Positions 50,619 to 61,931 are shown, numbered from the stretch's first letter. The stretch: 64,000 nucleotides of DNA from Actinoplanes octamycinicus (GCF_014205225.1 NZ_JACHNB010000001.1:7235501-7299500), one strand, 5' to 3'. Translations and numbers: made by a program. Notes: a model not told the origin generated them from the letters alone.

Positions 50619-52958
50619 TCAGCAGGGTCCGGCGTCGGTCCAGACCGCCCAGGAGCCGGGTGCTCCGGGTTCGGCGCCGGTGGAGTACCAGGTGGAGTTC
50701 CACAGGTGACCCTTGTGGGACGCCTTGTCGCCGGGCACGTAGCCGCGGGTCGCCGACCAGGCCGCCACGCCGCCGCAACCGGTCGGCGGGGTGTCGCCGG
50801 AGACGGTCAGCGTGTAGGTCGCGGTGTGCGTGGTGTCCGTGCCGGTCCCGGTGATCGTCAGCGGGTAGGTGCCGGCGGTCGCGGTGGAGGCGACCGTGAC
50901 GGTGAGGGTGGCCGATCCGCCGGAGGTGACCGACGGCGGGCTGACCGCGGCGGTGACCCCGGTCGGCGCCCCGGAGACCGTCAGGCTGACCGGCTGGGCG
51001 TTACCGGCGGTGACCGCCGTGGCGATCGACGCGGTGGCCGAGCTGCCCGGCGCGACCGTGCCGGCCGACGGGGACAGCGACACCGAGAAGTCGTTGCCGG
51101 TCGGCTGGCCGGTGGTCACCGTGACCGTGTAGGTCGCGGTGTGGCTGCCCGAGGCGGCCGACCCGGTGACGGTGATCGCCTTGCTGCCGAGCGCCGCGGT
51201 CGACGACGCCCGCAGGGTGAGCGTGGCCGACTGGCCGGCGGTCACGGTGGCCGGGCTGAACGTCGCGGTGACCCCGGACGGCAGGCCGGACGCGCTGAGC
51301 GTGACGGGCTGCGCGCTGCCCGCGGTGAGCTGGGTGGCGACCGTGGTGGTCACGGTGCCGCCCTGCGCCAGGGTGCCGGCGGCCGGGCTGGTGGACAGCG
51401 AGAAGTCGTTCGCCGGGACGGTGGTGCAGGCCGGTTCGCCGGACTGCGTGCCGATGCTGACCGCGCTCCAGGCGGCCTTGGTGGCGGCGCACTCGGCGGA
51501 CCCGGCGCCGAAGAGGTTGACCGCCGCCCGGACCGTGGCCCCCCGATACTTCGGCGCGCTCCAGCCGGAGGTCTTCATGTTCATCGCGGACATGAAGATC
51601 TGCCCGGCCTTCTGGATGCCGATGCCGGTGACCGTGCTGCCGTCGCAGGTGGGGCTGGCCGGGTTGCCGTTGGCCGGCCGGCTCCCCTCGCTGAGCAGGT
51701 AGAACCAGTGGTTGGTCGGGCCGGCCGCGGCGTGCACCTCGGTGCCCGGGATCGACGACGAGTAGCAGCTCGGGTCGCCGTTGGTGCCCGGGTTGTACAT
51801 GTACCGGATCGGCCCGGAGCCGACCAGGTTGATCTCCTCGCCGACGGTGTAGTCGGCCGGGTCGCTGGTGTTGTTCGCGAAGTGCTCGGTGAGCGCGCCG
51901 AAGATGTCGCCGGTGGCCTCGCCGAGCCCGCTCTCGGCGGCGGTCCCGGAGCCGGTGAACTGGTCGATGGCGTGGCCCATCTCGTGGCCGACCACGTCCA
52001 TGCTGACCGCCTGCGCGGTGTTCGACGAGTTGTGGCCGAAGGTGCCGGTCGAGCCGTCCCAGTACGCGTTGACCGCGTTCAGCCCGACGTAGAGCGGGAA
52101 CGCCCGGCCGGTGCCGCTGACGCCGTTGCGGCCCAGCCAGCTCTGCAGCATGTTCCACTCCTGCTGGACGCCGTAGTACGCGTCGACACAGGCGGTCTGC
52201 AGGTCGGTGCCGGTGCCGGTGCCGCCGTTGCGGTAGGTCTGCTTGCTGCTGTAGTTGCCGCAGGACAGCCCGGCCCGCTGCGGGTCCTGCAGCAGGCCGC
52301 CGTTGGTGTCGATCTGCACCGGCCCGTTGAGGTAGCCGCGGGCCGCCTCGAAGACCACGTCGTCCTTGGTGGACAGGACCTTGCCGGTCTGCGCGTCGAC
52401 CCAGACGTGCAGCCGGCTCGGGGTGTCGTCCCTGGTGCCGCTCAGCAGGGTCTCGTAGGCCAGCCGGGGGGTGGCGGTCAGCGCGTGCACGACCAGTTGC
52501 GGCTTGCTCGCGGTCGACACGGTGTCGAGCTGCTTGCGGGCGGTGGCGGCGGCCTGGCCGGCGCGGATCCGCGGGGTCAGCGAGGACAGCGTGACCTGGC
52601 CGTGGTCGGCGGCCAGGGTGTCGGTGACGTGGCCGGCGGCGTCCACCACGACGGTGGCGTCACCGCCGACGACCGGCAGGCCGCGGTAGGTGCGGTCGTA
52701 GGTGACGTACTGCAGGCCGCCGAGGCCGGCCACGGCGTGGCGTCGCAGGAAGGCGTCGTCGGGGCCCTTGGCCAGGGCGTCGAGGCCGCTGGCGGCGGCC
52801 CGGTCGGCGGCGGCCAGGGCGCCGGCGGGCGGCGTGGTGGCCGGCGAGGCGGGTGCGGGTTGCGGGGCGGCCTGCGCGCCGGCGTGTGGCGTGAAGGCGA
52901 TGGTGGCCACGCCGACGGCCAGGGCCGTCACCGCGGTCAGAACGGATCTCGTTGTCAC
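50619..52958 (-). CDS. secreted M4-family (thermolysin-like) protease with chitin-binding module
   Basis: This 779-residue protein has a signal peptide, then an FTP/PepSY-type propeptide to ~190. The catalytic domain has VVGHEMGHAID (H325, E326, H329) and GEATGDIFG (third zinc ligand E347). Two Ig-like domains of about 90 residues follow (FSLSTSPAAGTL..., FSVSLSPSAGTV...), and a CBM5/12 chitin-binding module ends the protein (AWSATRGYVPGDKASHKGHLW). GTG 52958 follows AAGGAG. It should bind chitin and digest associated protein. Confidence 0.94.
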   Translation of the reverse strand: MTTRSVLTAVTALAVGVATIAFTPHAGAQAAPQPAPASPATTPPAGALAAADRAAASGLDALAKGPDDAFLRRHAVAGLGGLQYVTYDRTYRGLPVVGGDATVVVDAAGHVTDTLAADHGQVTLSSLTPRIRAGQAAATARKQLDTVSTASKPQLVVHALTATPRLAYETLLSGTRDDTPSRLHVWVDAQTGKVLSTKDDVVFEAARGYLNGPVQIDTNGGLLQDPQRAGLSCGNYSSKQTYRNGGTGTGTDLQTACVDAYYGVQQEWNMLQSWLGRNGVSGTGRAFPLYVGLNAVNAYWDGSTGTFGHNSSNTAQAVSMDVVGHEMGHAIDQFTGSGTAAESGLGEATGDIFGALTEHFANNTSDPADYTVGEEINLVGSGPIRYMYNPGTNGDPSCYSSSIPGTEVHAAAGPTNHWFYLLSEGSRPANGNPASPTCDGSTVTGIGIQKAGQIFMSAMNMKTSGWSAPKYRGATVRAAVNLFGAGSAECAATKAAWSAVSIGTQSGEPACTTVPANDFSLSTSPAAGTLAQGGTVTTTVATQLTAGSAQPVTLSASGLPSGVTATFSPATVTAGQSATLTLRASSTAALGSKAITVTGSAASGSHTATYTVTVTTGQPTGNDFSVSLSPSAGTVAPGSSATASIATAVTAGNAQPVSLTVSGAPTGVTAAVSPPSVTSGGSATLTVTVASTATAGTYPLTITGTGTDTTHTATYTLTVSGDTPPTGCGGVAAWSATRGYVPGDKASHKGHLWNSTWYSTGAEPGAPGSWAVWTDAGPC

Positions 52959-53013
52959 CGGGACTCCTTGGGGGATCACCTGTCGGGAGAGGAGGGTCGA
53001 CCGCGGGTGGCGG

Positions 53014-54312
53014 TCAGAGGCGCTGCCAGAGGGCCGGCACGGCGGGCGGTTCCCAGCCGGTCATCGAGGTGTGCTGCTGCAGGCAGCGGTAGGCGGCGCC
53101 GCCGTAGGTGACCTGGGCGCCGGCGGCGTAGGTGACGCCGGGCGCCCAGGTGCCGCCGGGCGGCGGGGTGGTCGGGCCGGTCGGGCCGGGGCCCGGGTCG
53201 CCGGAGGTGAGCAGGGTGAGGCCGTAGGCGGCGAGGATCGGGTTGACCGGCTGGAAGTACATGACGCCGCCGGTGCTGCAGTTGCCGGAGCCGCCCGAGG
53301 TGACCCCCTGCGCCTGGTTGCCGGCCAGCCAGGATCCGCCCGAGTCGCCCGGCTCGGCGCAGGCGTTGGTGCGGGTCAGCCCACTCACGGTGCCCTCGGC
53401 GTAGGTGACCGAGGCGTTCTTCTGCTGGATGGTGCCGCAGTGCCAGCCGGTGGTGGAGCCGGACCGGCAGACCGCGGCGCCGACCGCGGCCTCGGTGGAG
53501 CCGGCCACCGTGACCGTGCCGCCGCTGTAGTTGTTCACCAGGCCGCGCGGGGTGTTGCCGGCGTCGACCCGGACCCAGGCGTAGTCGCGGCCCGGGAAGG
53601 TGGAACCCTGGAAGGTGCCGGCGGGCTGGCTGGTCCGCGCGCCGGCCTGGCCGCAGTGACCGGCCGTGACGAAGCCGCCGGTGACCGAGAAGCCGATCGA
53701 GCAGCGGCTGCCGCTGCCGATGTAGTAGGCGTTGCCGCCGATCACGTCCAGGTAGGGCCGCGGGTTCTCGGTGGTGGCGCGGACCTCGACGGCGGCCGCG
53801 ACGCCGGCCCGGCGGGCGAAGTCGTGTCCGGTTCCGATCGCGTCGCCGTGGGCCAGCACGACCACCGTGTTGGCGATCAGGTCGGCGTACCAGCCCTCGA
53901 CCGCGGCGGGCGCCGGGACGCGGTCCAGCCGGGCGACGGTGGCCTGCAGGTTCGCCTCGCTGCGCGGGACGCGGACCGGTTCGGCGCCGAGCGCCCGGAC
54001 GGCCGGGGCGGCGGTGTCGTCGGTGATGCCGACCCGCACGGTGCTGCCGTCGCCGGCGACCCAGGTGCCGCCGTAGCGGGCGCCGAGGGTCTGGCGCAGC
54101 ACCTGCTGGGTGCGGCCGGCCCGCTGGTCGGTGTCCAGCCGGGCGGTGGCCTGCGCCGGGGTGAGCCGCAGGTCGCGTTGCAGGGCGGTGAACAGCTCCG
54201 GGGTGACGCCGGCCGGCGCGGTGGCCGCGTCGGCGTGGGTGGTCAGGGTGAGCGCGGCCACGGCGGTGGCGGCGAGGGCGGCCGCCAGGACGGCGGCTGG
54301 TCTTCGATGCAC
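53014..54312 (-). CDS. secreted S1 serine protease (streptogrisin type) with chitin-binding module
   Basis: This 432-residue protein has a signal peptide, an alpha-lytic-type propeptide (about 35-187, LTPAQATARLDTDQ), then a trypsin-fold mature domain with H219 (TAGHCG), D243 (GRDYAWVRVD) and S324 (PGDSGGSW). A Pro/Gly linker and a C-terminal CBM5/12 module (TYAAGAQVTYGGAAYRCLQQHTSMTGWEPPAVPALW) complete it. ATG 54312 follows AGGAGTTGCC. The layout equals chitin-targeted Streptomyces proteases. Confidence 0.94.
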   Translation of the reverse strand: MHRRPAAVLAAALAATAVAALTLTTHADAATAPAGVTPELFTALQRDLRLTPAQATARLDTDQRAGRTQQVLRQTLGARYGGTWVAGDGSTVRVGITDDTAAPAVRALGAEPVRVPRSEANLQATVARLDRVPAPAAVEGWYADLIANTVVVLAHGDAIGTGHDFARRAGVAAAVEVRATTENPRPYLDVIGGNAYYIGSGSRCSIGFSVTGGFVTAGHCGQAGARTSQPAGTFQGSTFPGRDYAWVRVDAGNTPRGLVNNYSGGTVTVAGSTEAAVGAAVCRSGSTTGWHCGTIQQKNASVTYAEGTVSGLTRTNACAEPGDSGGSWLAGNQAQGVTSGGSGNCSTGGVMYFQPVNPILAAYGLTLLTSGDPGPGPTGPTTPPPGGTWAPGVTYAAGAQVTYGGAAYRCLQQHTSMTGWEPPAVPALWQRL

Positions 54313-54335
54313 GGCAACTCCTCGGCACAGAGACG

Positions 54336-54510
54336 TTAACTGTTGTTACCATCGATGTGTCGAGCCACGATAGGCAGGCGTGGCATCGCCGTCAATAGGC
54401 AGACTTCGATGATGTTTCCCGCGAGAGCGCTCTCTTTCCGCAGGTGGCGCCGGAGAGCGTTTCCTGATGACCTTTCTCGTTCAAACTGTTGACAAACTTA
54501 ACTGTTAATC
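54336..54510. promoter_or_regulatory. divergent promoter region with shared TTAACTGTT motif and LacI-like palindromes
   Basis: TTAACTGTTGTTACC (54336-54350, near the S1 protease) and TTAACTGTTAATC (54498-54510, near the LPMO) share a nine-base motif. GAGAGCGCTCTC (54423-54434) is a perfect palindrome of LacI/CebR style, and GGAGAGCGTTTCC (54452-54464) a degenerate copy. TTGACA (54489-54494) is a good -35 for the LPMO gene, but no well-spaced -10 was found. Sugar-responsive repression is plausible. Confidence 0.55.
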
Positions 54511-54567
54511 GCTCTGATAAATATCGGCGGGCGTCAACGTGTCCGCCGTGTGTCCCCGAGGAGCGAC

Positions 54568-55281
54568 ATGAAGATCAACAAGAGATCGGCGGCGACGGCC
54601 GCGGCGGTGATGGTGGCGCCCCTGGCGGCAGTCCTGGCGCCGGCCCCGCCGGCCGCCGCGCACGGCTGGATCACCAGCCCGCCGAGCCGGCAGGACCAGT
54701 GCGCCACCGGCACGGTGTCCGGCTGCGGCCAGGTCGCCTACGAGCCGCAGAGCGTGGAGGCGCCCAAGGGCGCCCGCACCTGCAGCGGCGGCAGCGGCTT
54801 CACCGTGCTGGACAACGACAACGCCGGCTGGAAGGCCACCGACATCGGCAGCAGCGCCGCGTTCACCTGGCGCAACACCGCGGCCCACCGGACCCTCAAC
54901 TGGCAGTACTACGTCGACGGCCAGCTGCACCAGACGATCAGCGGCAACGCCTCGCAGCCGCCGTCGACGGTGTCGCACACGCTGACCGGCCTGCCGGCCG
55001 GCCGCCACAAGATCCTCAGTGTCTGGAACATCTACGACACCGCGAACGCCTTCTACGCCTGCGTCGACGTCAACGTCGGCGGCACCGGGGGCGGCGGCGG
55101 GCCGACCACTCCCCCGCCGACCGGCGACTGCACGACGGCCTGGTCCGCCTCGGCCGTCTACACCGGCGGCGCGACCGTGTCGCACGCCGGCCACAACTGG
55201 ACCGCCCGCTGGTGGACCCAGGGCGAGGAGCCGGGCACCGCCGGCCAGTGGGGCGTCTGGCAGGACAAGGGCGCCTGCTGA
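54568..55281 (+). CDS. AA10 lytic polysaccharide monooxygenase with CBM5/12
   Basis: This 237-residue protein has a signal peptide ending AAA before H32, which becomes the N-terminal copper-binding histidine (HGWITSPPSR). The second ligand of the copper brace is H107 in AAHRTLNW. A linker and CBM5/12 (AWSASAVYTGGATVSHAGHNWTARWW) follow. It cleaves crystalline chitin oxidatively. ATG 54568 follows GAGGAGCGAC. It lies upstream of a lipoprotein and a chitinase, same strand. Confidence 0.95.
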   Translation: MKINKRSAATAAAVMVAPLAAVLAPAPPAAAHGWITSPPSRQDQCATGTVSGCGQVAYEPQSVEAPKGARTCSGGSGFTVLDNDNAGWKATDIGSSAAFTWRNTAAHRTLNWQYYVDGQLHQTISGNASQPPSTVSHTLTGLPAGRHKILSVWNIYDTANAFYACVDVNVGGTGGGGGPTTPPPTGDCTTAWSASAVYTGGATVSHAGHNWTARWWTQGEEPGTAGQWGVWQDKGAC

Positions 55282-55285
55282 GCCG

Positions 55286-55981
55286 ATGATCCGATTCCTC
55301 ATGGTGGCCGCCGTCGTGGCCTTGACCGCGACGGCCTGCTCGTCCGCGCCACCGGCCGTCGCCACCGGGCCCGACCATCACCACCATGACGCGGTGGCGG
55401 CCTCCGGGCAGCCGCAGGGCCGGCTGAGCGTCCGGGCCGACGCTGAGCTGCGGCCGGTCCTGAACGTCCTCACCGGCCAGTTCCAGGAGGCGTTCCCGGG
55501 CACCGAGGTGCTCGTCGAGTACGGCGTCGGCGGCACCGCGGACGTCACGCTCACCGACGACCCGCGGGCCGCGGACCCGGCCGCCGTCGTGGCCCGCAAT
55601 CCGCTGGTCATCGCGACGGCCCGGACCGCGACGGACGTGCACACCGCCGCCGACCTGCGCCGGCCCGGCGTCCGGGTGGCGGCCGGCACCGACGCGGCCG
55701 GCCTGGTCCCGGCCACGCTGCGGACCGACGGGCCCGGCGCGGTGGCGGCCGTGGTCACGGGGGCCGCGGACGTGGCCGTGGTGCACCGCACCGATGTCGT
55801 CGCGGCCAAGGCGGACCTGCGGGTCGTCGACTTCCGCGAGGGCATCCAGCACGCCCAGCAGTTCACCCTGGTCCTGACCCCCTCCGGCGGGAACCGGGTG
55901 ACCGCGGAGGCCTTCCGGGAGCTGATGCGCTCGGCGCTGGCCCAGCGGGTCTTCTCCGACGCGGGGTTCTCCGCGGCCTGA
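55286..55981 (+). CDS. ModA-like substrate-binding lipoprotein with His cluster
   Basis: This 231-residue protein has a lipobox (ATAC, residues ~18-21), then a mature part with a HHHH cluster near the N-terminus (GPDHHHHDAV). The domain resembles periplasmic molybdate-binding proteins (LSVRADAELRPVLNVLTGQFQEAFPGTEVLVEYGVGGTADVTLTDDP). There is no ABC permease or ATPase nearby. It starts four bases after the LPMO stop. Copper or metal delivery to the LPMO is a guess. Confidence 0.75.
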   Translation: MIRFLMVAAVVALTATACSSAPPAVATGPDHHHHDAVAASGQPQGRLSVRADAELRPVLNVLTGQFQEAFPGTEVLVEYGVGGTADVTLTDDPRAADPAAVVARNPLVIATARTATDVHTAADLRRPGVRVAAGTDAAGLVPATLRTDGPGAVAAVVTGAADVAVVHRTDVVAAKADLRVVDFREGIQHAQQFTLVLTPSGGNRVTAEAFRELMRSALAQRVFSDAGFSAA

Positions 55982-56052
55982 ACCACCCGAGCCACGGGAC
56001 AAGGACGTCGCGTGGCTCAAAGCATCGACGTACGTCAATGTTTGGAGATTTC

Positions 56053-57495
<1,443 letters not shown>

Positions 57496-57501
57496 GGAAG
57501 T

Positions 57502-57536
57502 GAACGGGCGGAGGGCCACCGGCGCTCCGCCCGTTC
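57502..57536. terminator. bidirectional terminator, 12-bp perfect stem
   Basis: GAACGGGCGGAG (57502-57513) pairs perfectly with CTCCGCCCGTTC (57525-57536), loop of 11 bases. It lies between the converging stops of the chitinase (57495) and the STAS gene (57537). Confidence 0.9.
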
Positions 57537-57842
57537 TCACTCGCCGGTGAGCACGTCCAGGACACCGGTGATCTGCAGCGTCCGCCGGGTGATGCCGCGC
57601 GGGTTGGCCAGCCGGAACGCGATGCCCTCGTGGAGCACCCGGCGGCGGGCGTCGACCAGCGCCTGGACCCCGGACGAGTCACAGAAGTCGAGATCCACGG
57701 CGTCGATGATCAGCACCCGTGGCCGGGCCCCCGCCACGGTGGCGGTCACCTGCTCCCGCAGCAGCACGGTGGTCGACATGTCCAGCTCGCCGGAGAGGCC
57801 GAGCCGGGCCACCCCGTCCGCGACCTGTGCCGTGATCTTCAC
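57537..57842 (-). CDS. STAS-domain anti-sigma factor antagonist
   Basis: This 101-residue STAS domain has LGLSGELDMSTTVLLREQV and VDLDFCDSSGVQALVDARRRV, where the serine in CDSSGV is the phosphorylation site of SpoIIAA/RsbV-type proteins. GTG 57842 overlaps the upstream anti-sigma gene (GTGA), so it forms a two-gene partner-switch with it. No sigma factor gene is next to them. Confidence 0.9.
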   Translation of the reverse strand: MKITAQVADGVARLGLSGELDMSTTVLLREQVTATVAGARPRVLIIDAVDLDFCDSSGVQALVDARRRVLHEGIAFRLANPRGITRRTLQITGVLDVLTGE

Positions 57843-58267
57843 GCGCGGGTCCTGGCGGACCCGGCGGGGACGGCCAGATCGGCGCCGTGCGGATAGGGGC
57901 GCAGCTCGGCGCGGACCCGTTTGCCGCCCTCGTGCGCCTCCACCGTCCACCGGCTGGTCAGCGCCTCGATCAGCAGCAGGCCACGGCCACCCCGCCCGTC
58001 CGGCTCGCGGCGGCGCGGCACCACCGAGGAGCCGTCCGCGACGGACACGATGACCTGCCGGTCGAAGGCCTCCAGCGCCAGCACCACCGAGCCGGCGCCG
58101 TGCTGAACCGCGTTGGTGACCAGCTCGCTGACCACGACAGTCACGTCGTCGGTCCATTCGTCATCGGTGTAGCCCCAGACGGCGAGAACGCCGAGGACGG
58201 CTTTCCGCGTGATCCGCGGTGACCGCGGACCGAGCGGGACATCGAAGTGTGCGGTGAGAGTAGTCAT
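57839..58267 (-). CDS. anti-sigma regulatory factor (HATPase_c_2)
   Basis: This 142-residue RsbW/SpoIIAB-like kinase fold has VVVSELVTNAVQHGAGSVVLAL (N-box) and DGRGGRGLLLIEALTSRW (G-box). It should phosphorylate the STAS partner and bind a sigma factor encoded elsewhere. The ATG or GTG start at 58267 has no strong ribosome site. It is divergent from the ZIP gene. Confidence 0.88.
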   Translation of the reverse strand: MTTLTAHFDVPLGPRSPRITRKAVLGVLAVWGYTDDEWTDDVTVVVSELVTNAVQHGAGSVVLALEAFDRQVIVSVADGSSVVPRRREPDGRGGRGLLLIEALTSRWTVEAHEGGKRVRAELRPYPHGADLAVPAGSARTRA

Positions 58268-58468
58268 GCGACGTCCGGTTTATCCTGCGCTGCCCATCCG
58301 GCGGATAGTCCGCCACCCGCTCAAGGAAAGCACATCCGGGCTGCCGGCCGGCTGCCCGGTCGCCGGCCGCTGCACCGCGGAACACCGTCGTTTACCGGCG
58401 GGCAACTGGGTAACACACCGCAGGCAGCCGGTCGGCGTCACGATCGGCGTCAGCGAGGAGGTCACGAG

Positions 58469-59224
58469 GTGCCGCAGTGGTTGCAGGCCGGCGGCTGGGG
58501 GCTGCTGGCCGGTTCGGCGCTGGTGCTCGGCGCGGCGATCGGGTTCCTGGTCCGGGTGCCGCAGAAACTCGTCGCCTCGGTGATGGCCTTCGGGGCCGGG
58601 GTGCTGCTCTCCGCGGTCGCGTTCGAGCTGATCGGCGAGGCCGACGAGCAGGGCGGGCTGCTGCCGACCGCGGTCGGCGCCGCCGTGGGCGCGTGCCTCT
58701 ACACCGGATGCAACCTGCTGCTCGCCCGGCGCGGCGCCCGGCACCGGAAACGCTCCGGCGATCAACAGCCGTCCGAGCAGGAACAATCCGGTTCGGGTAC
58801 GGCGATCGCGCTGGGCGCGTTGCTCGACGGCGTCCCCGAGTCGATCGTGATCGGGGCGAGCCTGCTCGGCGGCGGCGCGGTGGGGGTGGCGACGGTGGCC
58901 GCGGTGTTCATCAGCAACGTGCCGGAAGGGCTGTCCAGCGCGGCGGGGATGCGCAAGGCGGGACGCGGCAAACGGTACGTCTTCGGCCTGTGGACCGGGA
59001 TCGCGCTGGTCAGCGCGCTGGCCGCGATCGCCGGCTACACGGTGCTCGGCGACGCGCCGGCCGAGGTCCTGGCCGGCATCACGGCCCTGGCCGCCGGGGC
59101 GATCCTGGCGATGGTCACCGACACCATGATCCCGGAGGCTTTCGAGGACGCGCACCTGCTGATCGGCCTGATCGCGGTCGCCGGCTTCCTGTCCGCCTTC
59201 GCCCTGTCCGCCCACGCCGGCTGA
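58469..59224 (+). CDS. ZIP-family metal transporter
   Basis: This 251-residue protein has about seven to eight membrane helices. The signature helices carry GVPESIVIGASLL and VFISNVPEGLSSA (metal-binding Glu/Asn, as in ZIP-type zinc transporters), and a His/Gln-rich loop lies after helix 3. It likely imports or exports divalent metal. GTG 58469 follows GAGGAGGTCACGAG. Confidence 0.87.
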   Translation: MPQWLQAGGWGLLAGSALVLGAAIGFLVRVPQKLVASVMAFGAGVLLSAVAFELIGEADEQGGLLPTAVGAAVGACLYTGCNLLLARRGARHRKRSGDQQPSEQEQSGSGTAIALGALLDGVPESIVIGASLLGGGAVGVATVAAVFISNVPEGLSSAAGMRKAGRGKRYVFGLWTGIALVSALAAIAGYTVLGDAPAEVLAGITALAAGAILAMVTDTMIPEAFEDAHLLIGLIAVAGFLSAFALSAHAG

Positions 59225-59297
59225 CCCCTGGCGGTCGCCCCCGGGGAAGGCGCGGTCAGGGCCGCCGGTCGATACGGGTGGCGGGTATTTTCGGGGA

Positions 59298-59597
59298 ATG
59301 AGTGAAGCGTCGCCGGTGGGCCCGCACGGGTATTCGGCTGAGAAGCAGGCCCTGATGTCGCGGCTGCGGCGGGTGGAGGGGCAGATCCGCGGGCTGCAGC
59401 GGATGGTCGACGAGGACACCTACTGCATCGACATCCTGACCCAGATCTCGGCCGCGAAAAGCGCGCTGCACGCGGTGGCGGTCGGCCTGCTGGAGGACCA
59501 TCTGCGGCACTGCGTGGTGGACGCCGCGGCGCAGGGCGACGTCGAGCCGAAGATCAAGGAGGCGACCGCGGCGATCGCACGCCTGGTCAAGTCCTGA
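59298..59597 (+). CDS. csoR: CsoR-family copper-sensing repressor
   Basis: This 99-residue all-helical protein has C43, H68 and C72 (YCIDIL, EDHLRHC), the trigonal Cu(I) ligands of CsoR. It binds DNA when copper-free and releases it on Cu(I). Upstream, ATACGGGTGGCGGGTAT (59270-59290 region) resembles half of the operator found in front of copZ, so it may regulate itself. The convergent copA operon is the main target. Confidence 0.93.
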   Translation: MSEASPVGPHGYSAEKQALMSRLRRVEGQIRGLQRMVDEDTYCIDILTQISAAKSALHAVAVGLLEDHLRHCVVDAAAQGDVEPKIKEATAAIARLVKS

Positions 59598-59626
59598 CCT
59601 CGACGGCCGCCACGAGGCCGGAACGC

Positions 59627-59655
59627 GTCGCTGCCCGGACAGGCCGGGCAGCGAC
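59627..59655. terminator. bidirectional terminator, 12-bp perfect stem
   Basis: GTCGCTGCCCGG (59627-59638) pairs with CCGGGCAGCGAC (59644-59655), loop ACAGG. It lies between the converging csoR stop (59597) and copA stop (59696). Confidence 0.9.
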
Positions 59656-59695
59656 ACGTCCGGATCGCAGCCTCAGCTAGCGGCGCGTCCGGATC

Positions 59696-61921
59696 TCAGC
59701 TGAGGCTGGTGAAGCGGCGCAGCCGCAGGCTGTTGGCGACCACGAAGACCGAGGAGAACGCCATCGCCGCCCCGGCGATCATCGGGTTGAGCAGCCCGGC
59801 CGCGGCGAGCGGCAGGGCGGCCACGTTGTAGGCGAACGCCCAGAACAGGTTGCTCTTGATGATCCGCAGGGTGCGCCGGGACAGCCGGATCGCGTCCACC
59901 GCGGCGGTCAGGTCGCCGCGGACCAGGGTCAGGTCGGACGCCTCGATCGCCACGTCGGTGCCGGTGCCCATGGCCAGGCCCAGGTCGGCCTGGGCGAGCG
60001 CGGCCGCGTCGTTGACGCCGTCGCCGACCATCGCCACCACCTTGCCGCGGTCCTGCAGCTGCTTGACCACGTCCACCTTGCCGGCCGGCAGCACCTCGGC
60101 GATCACCTCGTCGATGCCGACCTCGGCGGCGACCGCCCGGGCGACCGTCTCGTTGTCGCCGGTCAGCAGCACCGGGGTGAGCCCGAGGTCGCGCAGTGCG
60201 GCGATCGCCGCCCGGCTGGTCGGTTTCACCACGTCGGCGACGGTGAGGACGCCGCGGACCTGCCCGTCCCAGCCGACCGTCACCGAGGTGAGGCCGGCCT
60301 GCTCCGTATCGGACGGCACCGGGTAGCCGCGCTCGCGCAGCAGCCGGGGCCGGCCGATCAGCACCTCGCGGCCGTCCACGGTGCCGGTGACGCCGAGCCC
60401 TTCCAGGTTGGCGAAGCCGGTGACCGGCAGCAGCGGGGCCTGCTCGGCGGCGGCCCGGGCGACGGCCTGGGCGATCGGGTGCTCAGAGGCGGCCTCGACC
60501 GCGCCGGCCAGGCGCAGCAGCTCGTCGCGGTCCTGCCCGTCGGCCGGGTGCACCTCGACCAGGGTCATCCGGCCGGTGGTGACGGTGCCGGTCTTGTCCA
60601 GCACCACCGTGTCGACGGCGCGGGTCGACTCGAGCACCTGCGGGCCTTTGATCAGGATGCCGAGCTGGGCGCCGCGGCCGGTGCCGACCAGCAGGGCGGT
60701 CGGGGTGGCCAGGCCGAGCGCGCACGGGCAGGCGATGATCAGCACGGCCACCGCGGCGGTGAACGCGGCGGTCCAGCCGGAGCCGGTGCCGACCCACCAG
60801 CCGAGCGTCGCCGCGGCCAGGGCGATGACGATCGGCACGAAGATCCCGGAGATCCGGTCGGCGAGCCGCTGCACCGGCGCCTTGCCGGTCTGCGCCTGCT
60901 CGACCAGTGTCGCCATCTGGGCCAGCTGGGTGTCGGCGCCGATCCGGGTGGCCCGCACGATCAGCCGGCCGCCGGCGTTGACGGTCGCGCCGACCACGGT
61001 GTCGCCGGGTTTGACCTCGACCGGCACCGACTCGCCGGTGAGCATGCTGGCGTCGACCGCCGACACGCCGTCCTCGACGACGCCGTCGGTGGCGATCTTC
61101 TCGCCCGGCCGGGCCAGGAACCGGTCCCCCACCGCCAGCTCGGCGATCGGGATCCGGCGCTCGGCGCCGTCGCGCAGCACGGTGACGTCCTTGGCGCCGA
61201 GTTCGAGAAGGGCACGCAGGGCGGCGCCGGCCCGGCGCTTGGAGCGGGCCTCGAAGTAGCGCCCGGCCAGGATGAACGTGGTCACCCCGGCGGCCGCCTC
61301 CAGGTAGATGGCGCCGGTGCCGTCGCCGCGGCCGATCGCGAACTCGAACGGATGCGTCATCCCGGGCGTGCCGGCCGTACCGAAGAACAACGCCCAGACC
61401 GACCAGCCGAAGGCGGCCAGGGTGCCGAGCGAGACGAGCGTGTCCATGGTGGCGGCGCCGTGCCGCAGGTTGGTCCAGGCCGCCCGGTGGAAGGGCAGCC
61501 CGCCGTAGACGACGACCGGCGCGGCCAGGGTCAGCGACAGCCATTGCCAGTAGTCGAATTGCCAGGCCGGCACCATCGCCAGCAGCACCACCGGGACGCT
61601 CAGGACCACCGAGACCCAAAGTCGGGTACGGGCATCGCGCAGCTCGTCGACGGGCTGCGCCGCCTCGGCCGGGTCGGTGCCGCCGGTCGCGGGCGGCGGC
61701 GGCAGCGCGGCGGTGTAGCCGGTCTTCTCCACCGTGGCGATCAGGTCGTCGGTGCTGACCGAGTCCGCGTAGCTGATCGACGCCTTCTCGGTGGCGTAGT
61801 TGACGGTGGCGGTGACGCCGTCGAGGCGGTTCAGCTTCTTCTCGATGCGGGCGGCGCAGGAGGCGCAGGTCATCCCACCGATCGACAGTTCGATCTGGTT
61901 CGGGGCCACCTTGAGGGTCAT
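59696..61921 (-). CDS. copA: Cu(I)-exporting P1B-type ATPase
   Basis: This 741-residue ATPase has one N-terminal heavy-metal domain ([15 protein letters not shown]), eight membrane helices, the ion-channel CPC motif ([15 protein letters not shown]), the phosphorylation site DKTGTVTTG and the hinge [10 protein letters not shown]. It pumps Cu(I) out of the cytoplasm at ATP cost. ATG 61921 follows AGGAGG. It is the last gene of the copZ operon. Confidence 0.96.
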   Translation of the reverse strand: MTLKVAPNQIELSIGGMTCASCAARIEKKLNRLDGVTATVNYATEKASISYADSVSTDDLIATVEKTGYTAALPPPPATGGTDPAEAAQPVDELRDARTRLWVSVVLSVPVVLLAMVPAWQFDYWQWLSLTLAAPVVVYGGLPFHRAAWTNLRHGAATMDTLVSLGTLAAFGWSVWALFFGTAGTPGMTHPFEFAIGRGDGTGAIYLEAAAGVTTFILAGRYFEARSKRRAGAALRALLELGAKDVTVLRDGAERRIPIAELAVGDRFLARPGEKIATDGVVEDGVSAVDASMLTGESVPVEVKPGDTVVGATVNAGGRLIVRATRIGADTQLAQMATLVEQAQTGKAPVQRLADRISGIFVPIVIALAAATLGWWVGTGSGWTAAFTAAVAVLIIACPCALGLATPTALLVGTGRGAQLGILIKGPQVLESTRAVDTVVLDKTGTVTTGRMTLVEVHPADGQDRDELLRLAGAVEAASEHPIAQAVARAAAEQAPLLPVTGFANLEGLGVTGTVDGREVLIGRPRLLRERGYPVPSDTEQAGLTSVTVGWDGQVRGVLTVADVVKPTSRAAIAALRDLGLTPVLLTGDNETVARAVAAEVGIDEVIAEVLPAGKVDVVKQLQDRGKVVAMVGDGVNDAAALAQADLGLAMGTGTDVAIEASDLTLVRGDLTAAVDAIRLSRRTLRIIKSNLFWAFAYNVAALPLAAAGLLNPMIAGAAMAFSSVFVVANSLRLRRFTSLS

Positions 61922-61931
61922 CGGTGTCCTC

